Below are positions 6,943-15,322 of a stretch of 64,000 nucleotides of DNA, in pieces. The notes beneath the pieces are model-generated. The model had not been told where the DNA came from, ran no database searches, and saw nothing but the letters and a program-made list of their open reading frames with translations. This stretch comes from JBMNGG01 sp050949705. GTDB taxonomy: Bacteria; Bacillota; Thermosediminibacteria; Thermosediminibacterales; Tepidanaerobacteraceae. The stretch lies in contig JBMNGG010000005.1 of NCBI GenBank assembly GCA_050949705.1, positions 186,001-250,000 of the forward strand, written 5' to 3'. Position numbers and translations under genes: made by a program. Position 1 is the stretch's first letter. The number at the start of each line of letters is the position of its first letter.

Positions 6943-8592
6943 TCATTCAACAATACCATACTTTCTTGCTTTTGCCGCAACTGTTTTATGTGTTATCCCT
7001 AAAACCTTACCTGCAGCATTAAAGCTTTTATACTTTTCTAAAGCCATTTCTATTATGGCTTTCTCATATTCATCAAAGGTAGCCAACTCCCCGTCAACGT
7101 CAGGATTTATTAGTGGTTGTTTATTTTCAATAACTTTACCGGTTATATATTGTGGCAGATCCCAAACATCTATTACATCACCATCTGCCATATTAATAAC
7201 ACGTTCGATTATATTTTCCAGTTCCCGAACATTTCCTGGCCAATCATAATTATACAGATGCCTGATAGCCCTTTTTGTTATAGTCTTGTTTTTCTTTTCT
7301 AGCTTTTCGCTAAGTTTTTTAAGGAAATGCTCTACTAAAAGAGGTATATCATCTTTTCTTTCTCTTAAACTAGGAAGCGTTACAGGTAATACATTCAATC
7401 TATAATAAAGATCCTCCCTAAATTCCCCTTCTTTTACCATTTGGTTAAGGTCTCGATGAGTTGCAGCTACTATCCTGATATCAACTTTAATGACCTGATT
7501 ACCTCCAACTCTCTCGAATTCACGTTCTTGTAATACTCTAAGCAGCTTAGCTTGTAAGTTCTTATCAAGCTCACCTATTTCATCTAAAAAAATTGTTCCA
7601 CCATTAGCCAGTTCAAATTTGCCGATTTTTTGATAAAGAGCCCCGGTGAAAGCACCTCTTTCATGTCCAAATAGCTCACTTTCTAATAGAGTAGACGGTA
7701 TACCGGGGCAGTTAACCGTAACAAAAGGCCCTTTACTTCTCCTGCTGGCATAATGAATGGCTTCAGCTACTAATTCCTTTCCGGTCCCACTTTCTCCCTG
7801 CAGCAGAACAGTTGAAGATGTTCTTGCCGCTTTAGCTGCAACATCTAATGCCGCAATTAATTTTTCACTTCTACCTATAATACCGCTAAAAGCCTTATCC
7901 AGCTCAGACACTTCTCTTCTTATAGGTAAATTAAAGGTCTTGGTAGTGAATGATTCAGCCGTCGAGGCGTTTTTGTTAAAAATAATAGTATATCCTACGA
8001 TTTCACCTTGGACAAAAATAGGATTTATATCTGTAGCAACTATATTTTGCACATCAGATTCTTCAGACCCAAAAACTCCAATCCCATGGGATACAGAATT
8101 TAAATCTATGCCCGGTAAAATATCTTGGACAGGATTTCCAATGATGTGATGTTTTCTGACGCCCATTAAATCTTCAACGATTTTATTACATACGGTTATA
8201 ATGCCTCTTGTATTAGTTACGATCAAGCCAAGACCTATGCTGTCAAAAATCTTATCTGCTTTGAGCATATTTTCCTCTAAAATCGTATCTACTTGCTCCA
8301 TTTCAGCATTACTTTGAGGCAATAAATCACCCTTGAGTAGTTCCTCGAAGCAATTAATTGCCTCAGTTGCGTTAGACCCTTTCGCCACTATTGTTATACG
8401 CTCTCCAGGTTTTATATTAAGTGAGTGAATAGCCATCAGGGCGGTAGCCGGCACTTCCCTTCCGGCTTGATTTCGGATATTTATACTAGTATCCATCATA
8501 CTTTCAATTTCGTAAGCTTTCTGAACCACCATAGCCGCAGCTCTGATATGCATTCCTTTAGGATGGGTAAAAACAGCATCCTTTTGAAACAA
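6943..8592 (-). CDS. HPr-PAS sigma-54-dependent activator
   Basis: A 549-residue enhancer-binding protein. Residues 1-90 are an HPr-like PTS domain with the phosphorylatable His at 15 (GMHIRAAA); Ala51 stands where HPr has regulatory Ser46, so HPr-kinase control is unlikely. A PAS domain follows (about 108-215). The AAA+ domain (about 235-465) has Walker A GESGTGKE (266-273), the sigma-54 contact loop GAFTGA (313-318) and Walker B GGTIFLDEIGEL. A Fis-type helix-turn-helix ends the protein (GKVLGITHKTVAAKARKYG). The start is TTG at 8592 behind AAAGGGTG; starting later would cut the HPr fold. It sits inside the glycerol operon and probably controls the sigma-54 promoter upstream of glpP, coupling glycerol use to PTS phosphorylation. 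Confidence 0.9.
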   Translation of the reverse strand: MFQKDAVFTHPKGMHIRAAAMVVQKAYEIESMMDTSINIRNQAGREVPATALMAIHSLNIKPGERITIVAKGSNATEAINCFEELLKGDLLPQSNAEMEQVDTILEENMLKADKIFDSIGLGLIVTNTRGIITVCNKIVEDLMGVRKHHIIGNPVQDILPGIDLNSVSHGIGVFGSEESDVQNIVATDINPIFVQGEIVGYTIIFNKNASTAESFTTKTFNLPIRREVSELDKAFSGIIGRSEKLIAALDVAAKAARTSSTVLLQGESGTGKELVAEAIHYASRRSKGPFVTVNCPGIPSTLLESELFGHERGAFTGALYQKIGKFELANGGTIFLDEIGELDKNLQAKLLRVLQEREFERVGGNQVIKVDIRIVAATHRDLNQMVKEGEFREDLYYRLNVLPVTLPSLRERKDDIPLLVEHFLKKLSEKLEKKNKTITKRAIRHLYNYDWPGNVRELENIIERVINMADGDVIDVWDLPQYITGKVIENKQPLINPDVDGELATFDEYEKAIIEMALEKYKSFNAAGKVLGITHKTVAAKARKYGIVE

Positions 8593-8627
8593 GGCTTTTC
8601 ACCCTTTCACTTATAACAAATGTATTT

Positions 8628-8987
8628 TTATTTAGCATTTGCTGTGGCTATTACTTCAACTCCAGTTCCCACAATATTTTTAGCTATTACATCTCCGACC
8701 TTTACCGGAGGAACTACTATTTTATCTTTAAGTTCAACCATAGCTTTCTTAAGTAAATGTTTGGGAATTGGCTCTATTGTTCTTATTGGCAAAACTCGAC
8801 CTGTGGAAAGCTTGACGGTCGTAGTTAAAATTCTTCTGGGATCTAATACTTCACTCTTGGCATAGTCAATACCACGTTTGCAGTCATAATTCTTTATGCT
8901 TGTTATTTCACCATTGTTAATTTCTACGTCGATCCTACACCCTTTCGGGCATACAATACAAGTTACCACTCTTTTAGTCACCTTCAA
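8628..8987 (-). CDS. DUF1667 protein, GlpAB-associated
   Basis: A 119-residue protein of the DUF1667/COG3862 family, which regularly follows anaerobic glycerol-3-phosphate dehydrogenase-like genes in Clostridia. Four cysteines near the N terminus (C10, C13, C17, C36; pattern CIVCPKGC...C) resemble the Fe-S binding motif of molybdopterin oxidoreductases, so a small Fe-S or zinc site is likely. The rest (VLDPRRILTTTV, LPIRTIEPIPK) is typical of the family. It overlaps the upstream oxidoreductase by 14 bp. It may be an electron-transfer or assembly subunit of the GlpAB-like dehydrogenase, in the place of GlpC; this is inference. Confidence 0.88.
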   Translation of the reverse strand: MKVTKRVVTCIVCPKGCRIDVEINNGEITSIKNYDCKRGIDYAKSEVLDPRRILTTTVKLSTGRVLPIRTIEPIPKHLLKKAMVELKDKIVVPPVKVGDVIAKNIVGTGVEVIATANAK

Positions 8988-10251
8988 TTACACCTTCTTC
9001 CTGAAGGGATATTTTCAGGCTTTGAATATCTTTGCCAGCTAATTCTTCTTTTTTTATCTCAATATTAATCATTTCACTTGGTCTTATATGTCTTAGCACT
9101 TTTGAGCGAATGGGACCTTTATCAGACTCTACCAATAATCGTGCTTTTTCCATAGGGGCTCTACAACGCAAGAAAAAATTTTGTTTTTTATTAAGAATTT
9201 TATCTGCGTCTATTAATTGAGGCACTACATATCCGACACCTTCCCCAGGAATAACAGAAATATTATTTGTTGTTGGTTCCTTTTCACCGAGATAATCAAC
9301 TGCACCTTTTCCTGCAAGTTGAGCTTCCATAGTTACAAAGTCAACTAAATCATGAACATGAACTACGTTTCCACAAGCGAATATTCCAGGAATTGTTGTT
9401 TCCATCCTCTGGTTTACCACAGGACCTGATGTCAAATTGTCGATTTGGATATCTGCCATCTTAGATAACTCGTTTTCTGGAATTAAACCTACTGAAAGCA
9501 ACAATGTATCACACGGAATATACTTTTCTGTGGAATGAATTGGTTTTAAATCCCCATCAACTTCAGCTATTGTTACACCTTCCACCCTATACCTTCCATG
9601 AATATCAACAACTGTGTGGCTCAGTAAAAGAGGTATGTTATAATCCTCAAGGCACTGAACTATGTTTCGGGTAAGACCATTTGAGTATGGAAGTATCTCT
9701 GCAACACACTTAACTTTGGCACCTTCTAGGGTAAAGCGTCGTGCCATGATTAAGCCTATATCCCCAGAACCCAAAATCACTATTTCTTTTCCAGGCATGT
9801 AACCTTCTATATTTACAAATCTTTGTGCTGTACCTGCTGTATAGATACCTGCAGGACGATAACCAGGTATATTAATAGCTCCCCTTGTTCTTTCGCGGCA
9901 TCCCATTGCTAATATTATCGCATTGGCTTGGATTTGCATTAATCCTTTTTCCCTATTAACTGCTATTATCTTCTTATCCCTCGTTAATTCTATTATCATA
10001 GTGTCAAGTAAAACTTCGATACCCATCTGCTCAAGTTCTGTAATGAATCTATCAGCATACTCCGGTCCTGTTAATTCTTCATTAAAAACGTGTAATCCAA
10101 ATCCATTATGTATACACTGTTGTAATATACCTCCCAGGCCTGAATCTCGTTCAACAAGCAGGACATCATCTACTCCATTCTTTTTAGCTTCTATTGCAGC
10201 AGCAAGACCTGCTGGACCACCACCTATTACTACCAGATTCTTAGTTATCAA
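8974..10251 (-). CDS. FAD/NAD-dependent oxidoreductase, GlpB-like partner
   Basis: A 425-residue flavoprotein of the pyridine nucleotide-disulphide oxidoreductase class. The FAD motif VIGGGPAGLAAAIEA is at the N terminus, a second nucleotide motif ILGSGDIGLIMARR lies near residue 160, and GIFACGNVVHVHDLVD is the usual FAD-contact near the C-terminal part. Genes of this type sit between the GlpA-like dehydrogenase and DUF1667 and likely pass electrons from glycerol 3-phosphate to NAD or another carrier. I prefer the TTG at 10251, eight bases after AAGGTGG, over GTG at 10263. It overlaps the upstream gene by 11 bp, implying translational coupling. Confidence 0.88.
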   Translation of the reverse strand: MITKNLVVIGGGPAGLAAAIEAKKNGVDDVLLVERDSGLGGILQQCIHNGFGLHVFNEELTGPEYADRFITELEQMGIEVLLDTMIIELTRDKKIIAVNREKGLMQIQANAIILAMGCRERTRGAINIPGYRPAGIYTAGTAQRFVNIEGYMPGKEIVILGSGDIGLIMARRFTLEGAKVKCVAEILPYSNGLTRNIVQCLEDYNIPLLLSHTVVDIHGRYRVEGVTIAEVDGDLKPIHSTEKYIPCDTLLLSVGLIPENELSKMADIQIDNLTSGPVVNQRMETTIPGIFACGNVVHVHDLVDFVTMEAQLAGKGAVDYLGEKEPTTNNISVIPGEGVGYVVPQLIDADKILNKKQNFFLRCRAPMEKARLLVESDKGPIRSKVLRHIRPSEMINIEIKKEELAGKDIQSLKISLQEEGVIEGD

Positions 10252-11713
10252 TATTGTCACCACCTTCGACCTGAAGAAATTCCTTTATACGAGCAACAAG
10301 CATATTAGAGTCTGGACCTTTTTTAGTTATTTCTAACGGGTCTATACCTAGTTCTCTAGCAATAATTTCCAACACTCTTGGAGAACAGAAACCTCCTTGG
10401 CAACGCCCCATTCCAGCACGGGTTCTTCTTTTAACAGCATCTATACTTCGCGCTCCTACTGGTCTTTTTATAGCATCAATAATTTCTGCTTCGGTAACAG
10501 TTTCACACCGACAGATAACATGACCAAAAGCAGGGTTCTGCTCAATGAGTTTACTGCGCTCTTTGTTATCTAATTCTCTAAATCTTACTTTTTTAGGTCT
10601 CTGTGGAATAAAATCCGGTTTTTCTTTTAGAGTAACACCTTGTTCTTGCAATATTTCCCTTACCATTATTGCTATGGCCGGTGCTGAAGTTAATCCGGGA
10701 GACTGTATACCTCCAACGTTAATAAAGCCTCTGACCTTTTTAGATGCCTCTATAATGAAATCATTGGTATTAGATACTGCCCTCAGACCTGCAAAGGAAG
10801 TTATGATATTTTTTAGAGGTAAATCAGGTACAAGCTTCTTCCCACCTTCTATAATCTCCTTAATACCAGGTGGGTTCACGCTTGTATCATTTTTATCTTC
10901 AATGTTATTAGAGTTTGGACCTATAAAAATGTTTCCGTCAACAGTTGGGCATACTAATATTCCTTTTGATATCTTAGTTGGAGTGGGGAATATGGCCTTT
11001 GATACGAGATTCCCAAAATGTTTATCAAAAATAAGGTATTCACCTTTACGTGGGGTTATCGAATATTCTTCAGCTCCTGCCATTTTGGATATTTCATCCG
11101 CAAAAAGTCCTGCAGCATTTATTACATATTTAGATCGAATACTTCCTTTTGGAGTTTTAACAAGAAAACTGGAATCTTCCAGAACTTCTATATCAATTAC
11201 GGGTGCATTTAGCAAAAACTTCACACCATTTTGATTGGCATTTTCCGCAAGAGCAATAGTAAGTTCATATGGACATACAAGCCCTCCGGTAGGAGCATTG
11301 AGAGCCGCTCGGGCATTAGGGCTTAAATTAGGTTCCATGGCATGTAGTTCATCTTTTCCGATTATAGAAAGATACTTTACTCCATTGATTTTGCCTCGCT
11401 CTAATAATTCTTCAAGTGCCTTTTCTTCTTCTTCTGTTACTGCAACTACTAAAGAGCCGTTCATTACTAGTGGTACATCAAGTTCTTCGCATAAAGCAGG
11501 ATATAGTTTGTTGCCTTCTACATTTAGTTTGGCTTTCCAAGTGCCCGGAGCTGCATCAAAACCAGCATGCACTATGGCACTGTTAGCTTTACTTGTACCA
11601 CATGCTACATCTTCTTCCTTTTCGACCACAGTTATATTTAAGTCATACCGAGACAGTTCGCGAGCTATAGAACAACCCGTTACTCCTGCTCCAATAATTA
11701 CTATGTCTTCCAT
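10241..11713 (-). CDS. glpA: Glycerol-3-phosphate dehydrogenase, GlpA-like with BFD domain
   Basis: A 490-residue FAD enzyme oxidising glycerol 3-phosphate to dihydroxyacetone phosphate. The FAD-binding motif IGAGVTGCSIARE is at residues 6-18, the DAO fold continues to about 370, and the C terminus carries a BFD-like [2Fe-2S] domain with cysteines at 401, 403, 438 and 443 (CRCETVTE ... CQGGFC). This is the architecture of the anaerobic GlpA group. Some family members are annotated as L-2-hydroxyglutarate oxidase, but the neighbours (glpK, glpP, DUF1667) favour glycerol 3-phosphate. The ATG follows GGGAGGT. A terminator-like hairpin sits 21 bp upstream of the start. Confidence 0.88.
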   Translation of the reverse strand: MEDIVIIGAGVTGCSIARELSRYDLNITVVEKEEDVACGTSKANSAIVHAGFDAAPGTWKAKLNVEGNKLYPALCEELDVPLVMNGSLVVAVTEEEEKALEELLERGKINGVKYLSIIGKDELHAMEPNLSPNARAALNAPTGGLVCPYELTIALAENANQNGVKFLLNAPVIDIEVLEDSSFLVKTPKGSIRSKYVINAAGLFADEISKMAGAEEYSITPRKGEYLIFDKHFGNLVSKAIFPTPTKISKGILVCPTVDGNIFIGPNSNNIEDKNDTSVNPPGIKEIIEGGKKLVPDLPLKNIITSFAGLRAVSNTNDFIIEASKKVRGFINVGGIQSPGLTSAPAIAIMVREILQEQGVTLKEKPDFIPQRPKKVRFRELDNKERSKLIEQNPAFGHVICRCETVTEAEIIDAIKRPVGARSIDAVKRRTRAGMGRCQGGFCSPRVLEIIARELGIDPLEITKKGPDSNMLVARIKEFLQVEGGDNIDN

Positions 11714-11733
11714 ATTCTACCTCCCTAAAAATG

Positions 11734-11763
11734 GAAAAACCACACCTATATAAAGGTGTGGTT
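11734..11763 (-). terminator. Intercistronic terminator/attenuator between glpK and glpA
   Basis: A perfect 10-bp stem (11738-11747 with 11754-11763, AACCACACCT) followed on the minus strand by UUUUU. Only 20 bp separate it from the glpA start, leaving no room for a promoter, so expression of downstream genes needs read-through. It is a candidate target of GlpP. Confidence 0.8.
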
Positions 11764-11830
11764 CTCCTTATTCTCCGCCACAGCTTCAACAATTTAAATA
11801 AAAATTTTTATACTTTCGTTTGAATAATTA

Positions 11831-13325
11831 TTATTTATCTTCCCAGTCAAGGGCTCTTTCAACAGCTTTCTTCCAACCCTTATATAAGTTGTCTTTCATA
11901 TTGCTATCCATTTCAGGTTTAAAGGTCCTATCAATCTGCCACTTAGCCGCAATATCATCCTTATCTTTCCAATATCCTACTGCAAGGCCTGCAAGGTAAG
12001 CAGCACCTAAAGCAGTAGTTTCAATTACTTTAGGTCTGTCAACGGGTACACCTAGGATATCTGATTGGAACTGCATCAGGAAGTTGTTGGCAACGGCTCC
12101 GCCGTCGACCTTTAGGCTCTTTAGAGTGATACCGGAATCCTTCTGCATAGCTTCCAGATACATCGCGGGTCTGGTAGCAAATAGACTCGAGAGCGGCTCT
12201 TACAATGTGCTCACGCTTCGCACCACGGGTTAAGCCGACAATCGTGCCCCGAGCATACATATCCCAGTAAGGTGCACCAAGACCTACAAATGCAGGTACC
12301 AGGTAAACGCCGTTATTATCTTCTACTTTTGTTGCAAGCTCTTCGCTTTGAGCTGCATTGTCTAAGACTCTAAGCTCATCTCTGAGCCACTGCACTACAG
12401 CACCAGCTATAAAGATACTGCCTTCTAAAGCATATTCTACCTTTCCGTCTACCCCCCAAGCTATGGTAGTCAGCAATCCGCTCTTGGATGCAACAGCTTT
12501 CTCACCAGTATTCATCAACATAAAGCACCCTGTTCCATAGGTGTTCTTTGCCATACCTGGGCTATAACAAGCCTGACCAAACAGAGCTGCTTGCTGGTCA
12601 CCAGCAACACCAGAAATTGGAACTTCTCCGCCAAATACTTCTGTAGTGGTATGACCATATACATGGCTTGAAGGCATGGGTTTTGGAAGCATTGAACGAG
12701 GTATATCGAGTTCTTTAAGTATATCATCATCCCAGTCTAATTTATGGATATTAAACAACATGGTTCTTGAGGCATTACTATAATCAGTAACATGGACTTT
12801 ACCGCCTGTAAGATTCCAGATAAGCCATGTATCAATATTACCAAATAACAACTCGCCTTTTTCGGCTTTTTCTCTAGCACCTTCAACGTTATCTAATATC
12901 CACTTTACTTTTGTGCCGGAGAAATATGCATCTACTACCAATCCGGTCTTCTCACGGATCTTTTCAGTAAGACCGCGAGCTTTCAGGTCATCACAAATAG
13001 GAGCGGTTCTGCGGCACTGCCACACAATGGCATTATAAACAGGTTTACCCGTGTTCTTATCCCATACAACAGTGGTTTCCCGTTGGTTGGTGATACCGAT
13101 AGCGGCAATATCGTTAACCGTGAGCCCACATTTTAAGAGGACTTCCTTGGCTACACCTATCTGACTTCCCCAAATTTCCATCGGATCGTGTTCTACCCAG
13201 CCGGGTTTAGGATAAATCTGGGTAAATTCTCGGTTGGTAACACCCTTAATCAATCCGTTTTCATCAAACACAATCGCCCTTGAACTGGTAGTCCCCTGGT
13301 CTAAAGCCATAATGTACTTAGCCAC
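11831..13325 (-). pseudogene. glpK: Glycerol kinase with single-base frameshift
   Basis: Glycerol kinase (FGGY family), ATP-dependent phosphorylation of glycerol to glycerol 3-phosphate. The reading frame from the GTG at 13325 (site AGGAGG) shows LDQGTTSSRAIVFD, WVEHDP, NQRETTVVWD and AGDQQAALFGQ, then loses homology after residue 389 (CYQTRDV). Homology resumes one base later as LEAMQKDSGI...VDGGAVANNFLMQFQSDILG and runs to the normal end, giving about 497 residues if the extra base at 12158-12161 is removed. Near residue 229 the sequence reads TTEVFGG, where PTS-controlled Firmicute GlpK has YHFYG/YHFFG, so the phosphorylatable His is absent. Either a real inactivating mutation or a sequencing error. 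Confidence 0.9.
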
Positions 13326-13377
13326 TAGACATTACCTCCTTGTTTTTATATAATTTTCATTTATATATTTAAATGTG

Positions 13378-13397
13378 GGTGCGGCCAAGACCGCACC
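13378..13397 (-). other. GC-rich hairpin upstream of glpK
   Basis: A 7-bp stem of GGTGCGG/CCGCACC with a 6-base loop. On the plus strand it is followed by TATTTTT, but no plus-strand gene is nearby. On the minus strand no U tract follows, so it is more likely an mRNA processing or stabilising structure in the glpK leader. Confidence 0.45.
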
Positions 13398-13479
13398 TAT
13401 TTTTACTTTTGCGGCTTGATTTCGTTATTTATGATTTATAATTTTGCATTCAGTATGGATATTAATATTTTTCTGACAA

Positions 13480-13818
13480 TTAGACGTAAAGGCAATAGAG
13501 AATAAATCCGCCCAGAATTCCTCCGAGAATTGCATTAATAATCATACCTATACCTTTACCTACATCATCCCCGGATATGGCTGAAGCTACAAATAAGCCT
13601 ATAAATGCTGCCCAAGCCATGTCAATCCAGGCTGCTCCGGATTGATAAATCAGACCCACACCGTGATTGAGTGTCCATGTTGTGCCAACTATAAAACCTG
13701 CTGCAATCCAGCCACCTATTGGACCTAATTTATCTACCAGAGCTCCCCAACAAAGTCTACATAGAAACGGAAATATAAAACCACCAGCCATAGTCGCTAT
13801 AATCTTTGGAAATGTCAT
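13480..13818 (-). CDS. Small membrane protein, putative glycerol transporter subunit (Lin0367/Lin0368-like)
   Basis: A 112-residue hydrophobic protein with about three membrane segments. It shares a diagnostic block with its neighbour: GGWIAAGFIVGTTWTLNHGVG here and GGWFAGLMIISIMWFMNHFLG there, each followed by a short loop and Asp-Met-Ala. The pair resembles small proteins annotated near Listeria glycerol kinase genes as putative glycerol transporter subunits; I recall this family rather than having searched it. No glpF aquaglyceroporin is present, so these two would supply uptake. The ATG at 13818 follows GGGAGG. Confidence 0.75.
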   Translation of the reverse strand: MTFPKIIATMAGGFIFPFLCRLCWGALVDKLGPIGGWIAAGFIVGTTWTLNHGVGLIYQSGAAWIDMAWAAFIGLFVASAISGDDVGKGIGMIINAILGGILGGFILYCLYV

Positions 13819-13915
13819 TTTATGACCTCCCCTATTTTTTAATTTATAGGAAACTATTTTCCCTTAGTTTGTTACTATACAAAAATTTCTTTGTAAAAAA
13901 GAACTAATTTACTAC

Positions 13916-14275
13916 TTAGCTTGGAATATCCTTTTCTTTCCACATTTTTTCAATAGCTACAGCAGTAATACCAGCAAGTACTGCACCGATAGCCACAAAT
14001 GCCAATGTGGGTAAAGATGCTATTCCAGCTTCTGGTCCAAGTAAAAATACATCTCTCATGGTTCCACATATACCAATCCCTGCTGCCATGTCTACAAATG
14101 CACCTTCATTAACCACAACTCCCAGGAAGTGATTCATAAACCACATGATAGAAATGATCATAAGCCCGGCAAACCATCCACCAAAAATACCATAAGCCTC
14201 CGCAAAAGCTCCCCATACAGACATTACGAAAATACCAGCAATCGCAAAACCAATAATAGAACTAAGGTTTTTCAC
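13916..14275 (-). CDS. Small membrane protein, putative glycerol transporter subunit (Lin0368-like)
   Basis: A 119-residue membrane protein, paralogous to the next gene and probably forming a complex with it. About four hydrophobic segments are visible, with GGWFAGLMIISIMWFMNH and VNEGAFVDMAAGIGICG in the middle. I place the start at the GTG at 14275, which follows ATGGAGGTGACATTA; an upstream in-frame TTG at 14320 has no ribosome site and would add a hydrophilic 15-residue extension. The gene lies between glpP and glpK. The shared NH(G/F)xG motif in a membrane segment may line the substrate path (inference). Confidence 0.75.
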   Translation of the reverse strand: MKNLSSIIGFAIAGIFVMSVWGAFAEAYGIFGGWFAGLMIISIMWFMNHFLGVVVNEGAFVDMAAGIGICGTMRDVFLLGPEAGIASLPTLAFVAIGAVLAGITAVAIEKMWKEKDIPS

Positions 14276-14369
14276 TAATGTCACCTCCATTTTTTTTGAC
14301 CCATTAGTAAACACCACCAATTAAATCTACTACCTTGCTTTTGCTACCCACCCCCTTTTTGAGCAAATT

Positions 14370-14428
14370 AAAAATCCTTCCAGGGTAAATAATAAATAAA
14401 AAATAGTAAATTATTCACCCAGGAAGGA
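14370..14428 (-). terminator. Terminator overlapping the glpP stop, candidate GlpP target
   Basis: A long stem (14375-14393 with 14410-14428, one T-T mismatch and one G-U pair) followed by UUUUU on the minus strand. It begins inside the last codons of glpP and precedes the transporter genes. Because glpP encodes an antiterminator, this is an obvious autoregulated attenuation site. Confidence 0.8.
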
Positions 14429-15019
14429 CTTTCTCCTCGTCTCCAAGTCCTCAAAAGGTATGTTCCATATATCTTCATTTGTAACTGATATGGCTAGAGC
14501 ACCTTGTCTCAGTGCCGCATTAACCTCCTGTATATTCTCAATAAGTCCACCGGCAATAACCGGAAGCCTTATCCTATTGCAAATCTTTCTAATAATTTTT
14601 GGTATCACTGCCGGTAAAATCTCTATTGCATCAGGGCATACATGTTTAACAGATTTTTCAGCGGTATCTACAGCTAAGCTATCAAGAGCAAATATTCTTT
14701 GAATGGTAAAAAGACCTTCAGACTTTGCACAACTGATGAGATTGGCTCTAGTTGTTATGATTCCATCTGGTTTAATTTCCTGGGCTATATATTTTATGCC
14801 CATACTATTCTTACTTATGCCTTCAAGTAAGTCAATATGCAAGAAAATTCTTTTATTATTTCTTTTTACACTATTTACTACACCCTTAATATTCAGTATA
14901 TTGCCTGTAAGTAAAAATATGCATCGTGATGGCTTTGATACTGCGATTTTTATCCTGTCAACGTCCCTAATGGCTGGTATCACCGGAAATCCCTTTAAAT
15001 CCTCTAATACATCGCTCAA
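14411..15019 (-). CDS. glpP: Glycerol-3-phosphate-responsive antiterminator GlpP
   Basis: A 202-residue GlpP-family protein with a TIM-barrel-like fold that, in Bacillus subtilis, binds the leader of glpFK and glpD mRNA when glycerol 3-phosphate is present and prevents termination. Recognisable segments are FPVIPAIRDVDRIKIAV, CIFLLTGNILNIKG, FLHIDLLEGIS, GIITTRANLI, DAIEILPAVIPKII, and PVIAGGLIENIQEVNAALRQGA. The start is TTG at 15019 after GAGGTGA. It is the first gene of the glycerol operon, behind a sigma-54 promoter. Terminators after glpP and glpK are its likely targets. Confidence 0.92.
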   Translation of the reverse strand: MSDVLEDLKGFPVIPAIRDVDRIKIAVSKPSRCIFLLTGNILNIKGVVNSVKRNNKRIFLHIDLLEGISKNSMGIKYIAQEIKPDGIITTRANLISCAKSEGLFTIQRIFALDSLAVDTAEKSVKHVCPDAIEILPAVIPKIIRKICNRIRLPVIAGGLIENIQEVNAALRQGALAISVTNEDIWNIPFEDLETRRKSFLGE

Positions 15020-15090
15020 AAAATCACCTCGAAGTCTATCGGTAATACCTTCTCAATATTAAATTATCATATTCTTTATCGACACATAAT

Positions 15091-15106
15091 TGCAAAAACC
15101 ATGCCA
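15091..15106 (-). promoter_or_regulatory. Sigma-54 promoter of the glycerol operon
   Basis: The minus strand reads TGGCAT-GGTTT-TTGCA, matching the -24/-12 consensus TGGCAC-N5-TTGCW with exact GG-to-GC spacing of 10. Transcription would start about 15079, some 60 bases before the glpP start. The HPr-PAS-AAA activator encoded in the same operon is the natural regulator. Confidence 0.85.
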
Positions 15107-15143
15107 ATAAACCATGTGCAACATAAGCTATAGAAAAATTTAT

Positions 15144-15206
15144 AGTTGGTAAAATATATCAATATACGCTCTGTTGTAATAAAAACATTGATACTTTCTA
15201 CCAACT
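15144..15206 (-). promoter_or_regulatory. Paired upstream activator sites
   Basis: Two copies of TTGGTA-N5-TATCAA, each an imperfect palindrome, lie in opposite orientation: 15144-15163 and 15187-15206. The two 20-mers match at 17 of 20 positions when one is reversed. Centres are 43 bp apart, about four helical turns, and the nearer one is about 40 bp upstream of the -24 box. This is the expected layout for a Fis-type HTH enhancer-binding protein. Confidence 0.75.
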
Positions 15207-15263
15207 AATCTGTGAATAGTTTTTTATATCTTTTTCGAACAATTTATATTTACTCTATTATGT

Positions 15264-15292
15264 ATTTTATAGTATAATTTCTGAAAAGTCAA
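15264..15292 (-). promoter_or_regulatory. Sigma-A promoter upstream of glpP
   Basis: TTGACT, 17-bp spacer, TAAAAT on the minus strand. It lies upstream of the activator sites and could give basal glpP transcription through a leader of about 240 bases. Confidence 0.6.
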
Positions 15293-15322
15293 GCTCTTTT
15301 TGTTGCTAAAATATTATCATTC

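Noticed and set aside
10545..11234. A 229-codon plus-strand frame antisense to glpA.
   Set aside because: It lies wholly inside a clearly conserved gene on the other strand, has no ribosome site, and reads as low-complexity shadow sequence.
12039..12163. Programmed ribosomal frameshift in glpK.
   Set aside because: The site has no slippery heptamer and no downstream structure I can see, and glycerol kinases are not known to be recoded.
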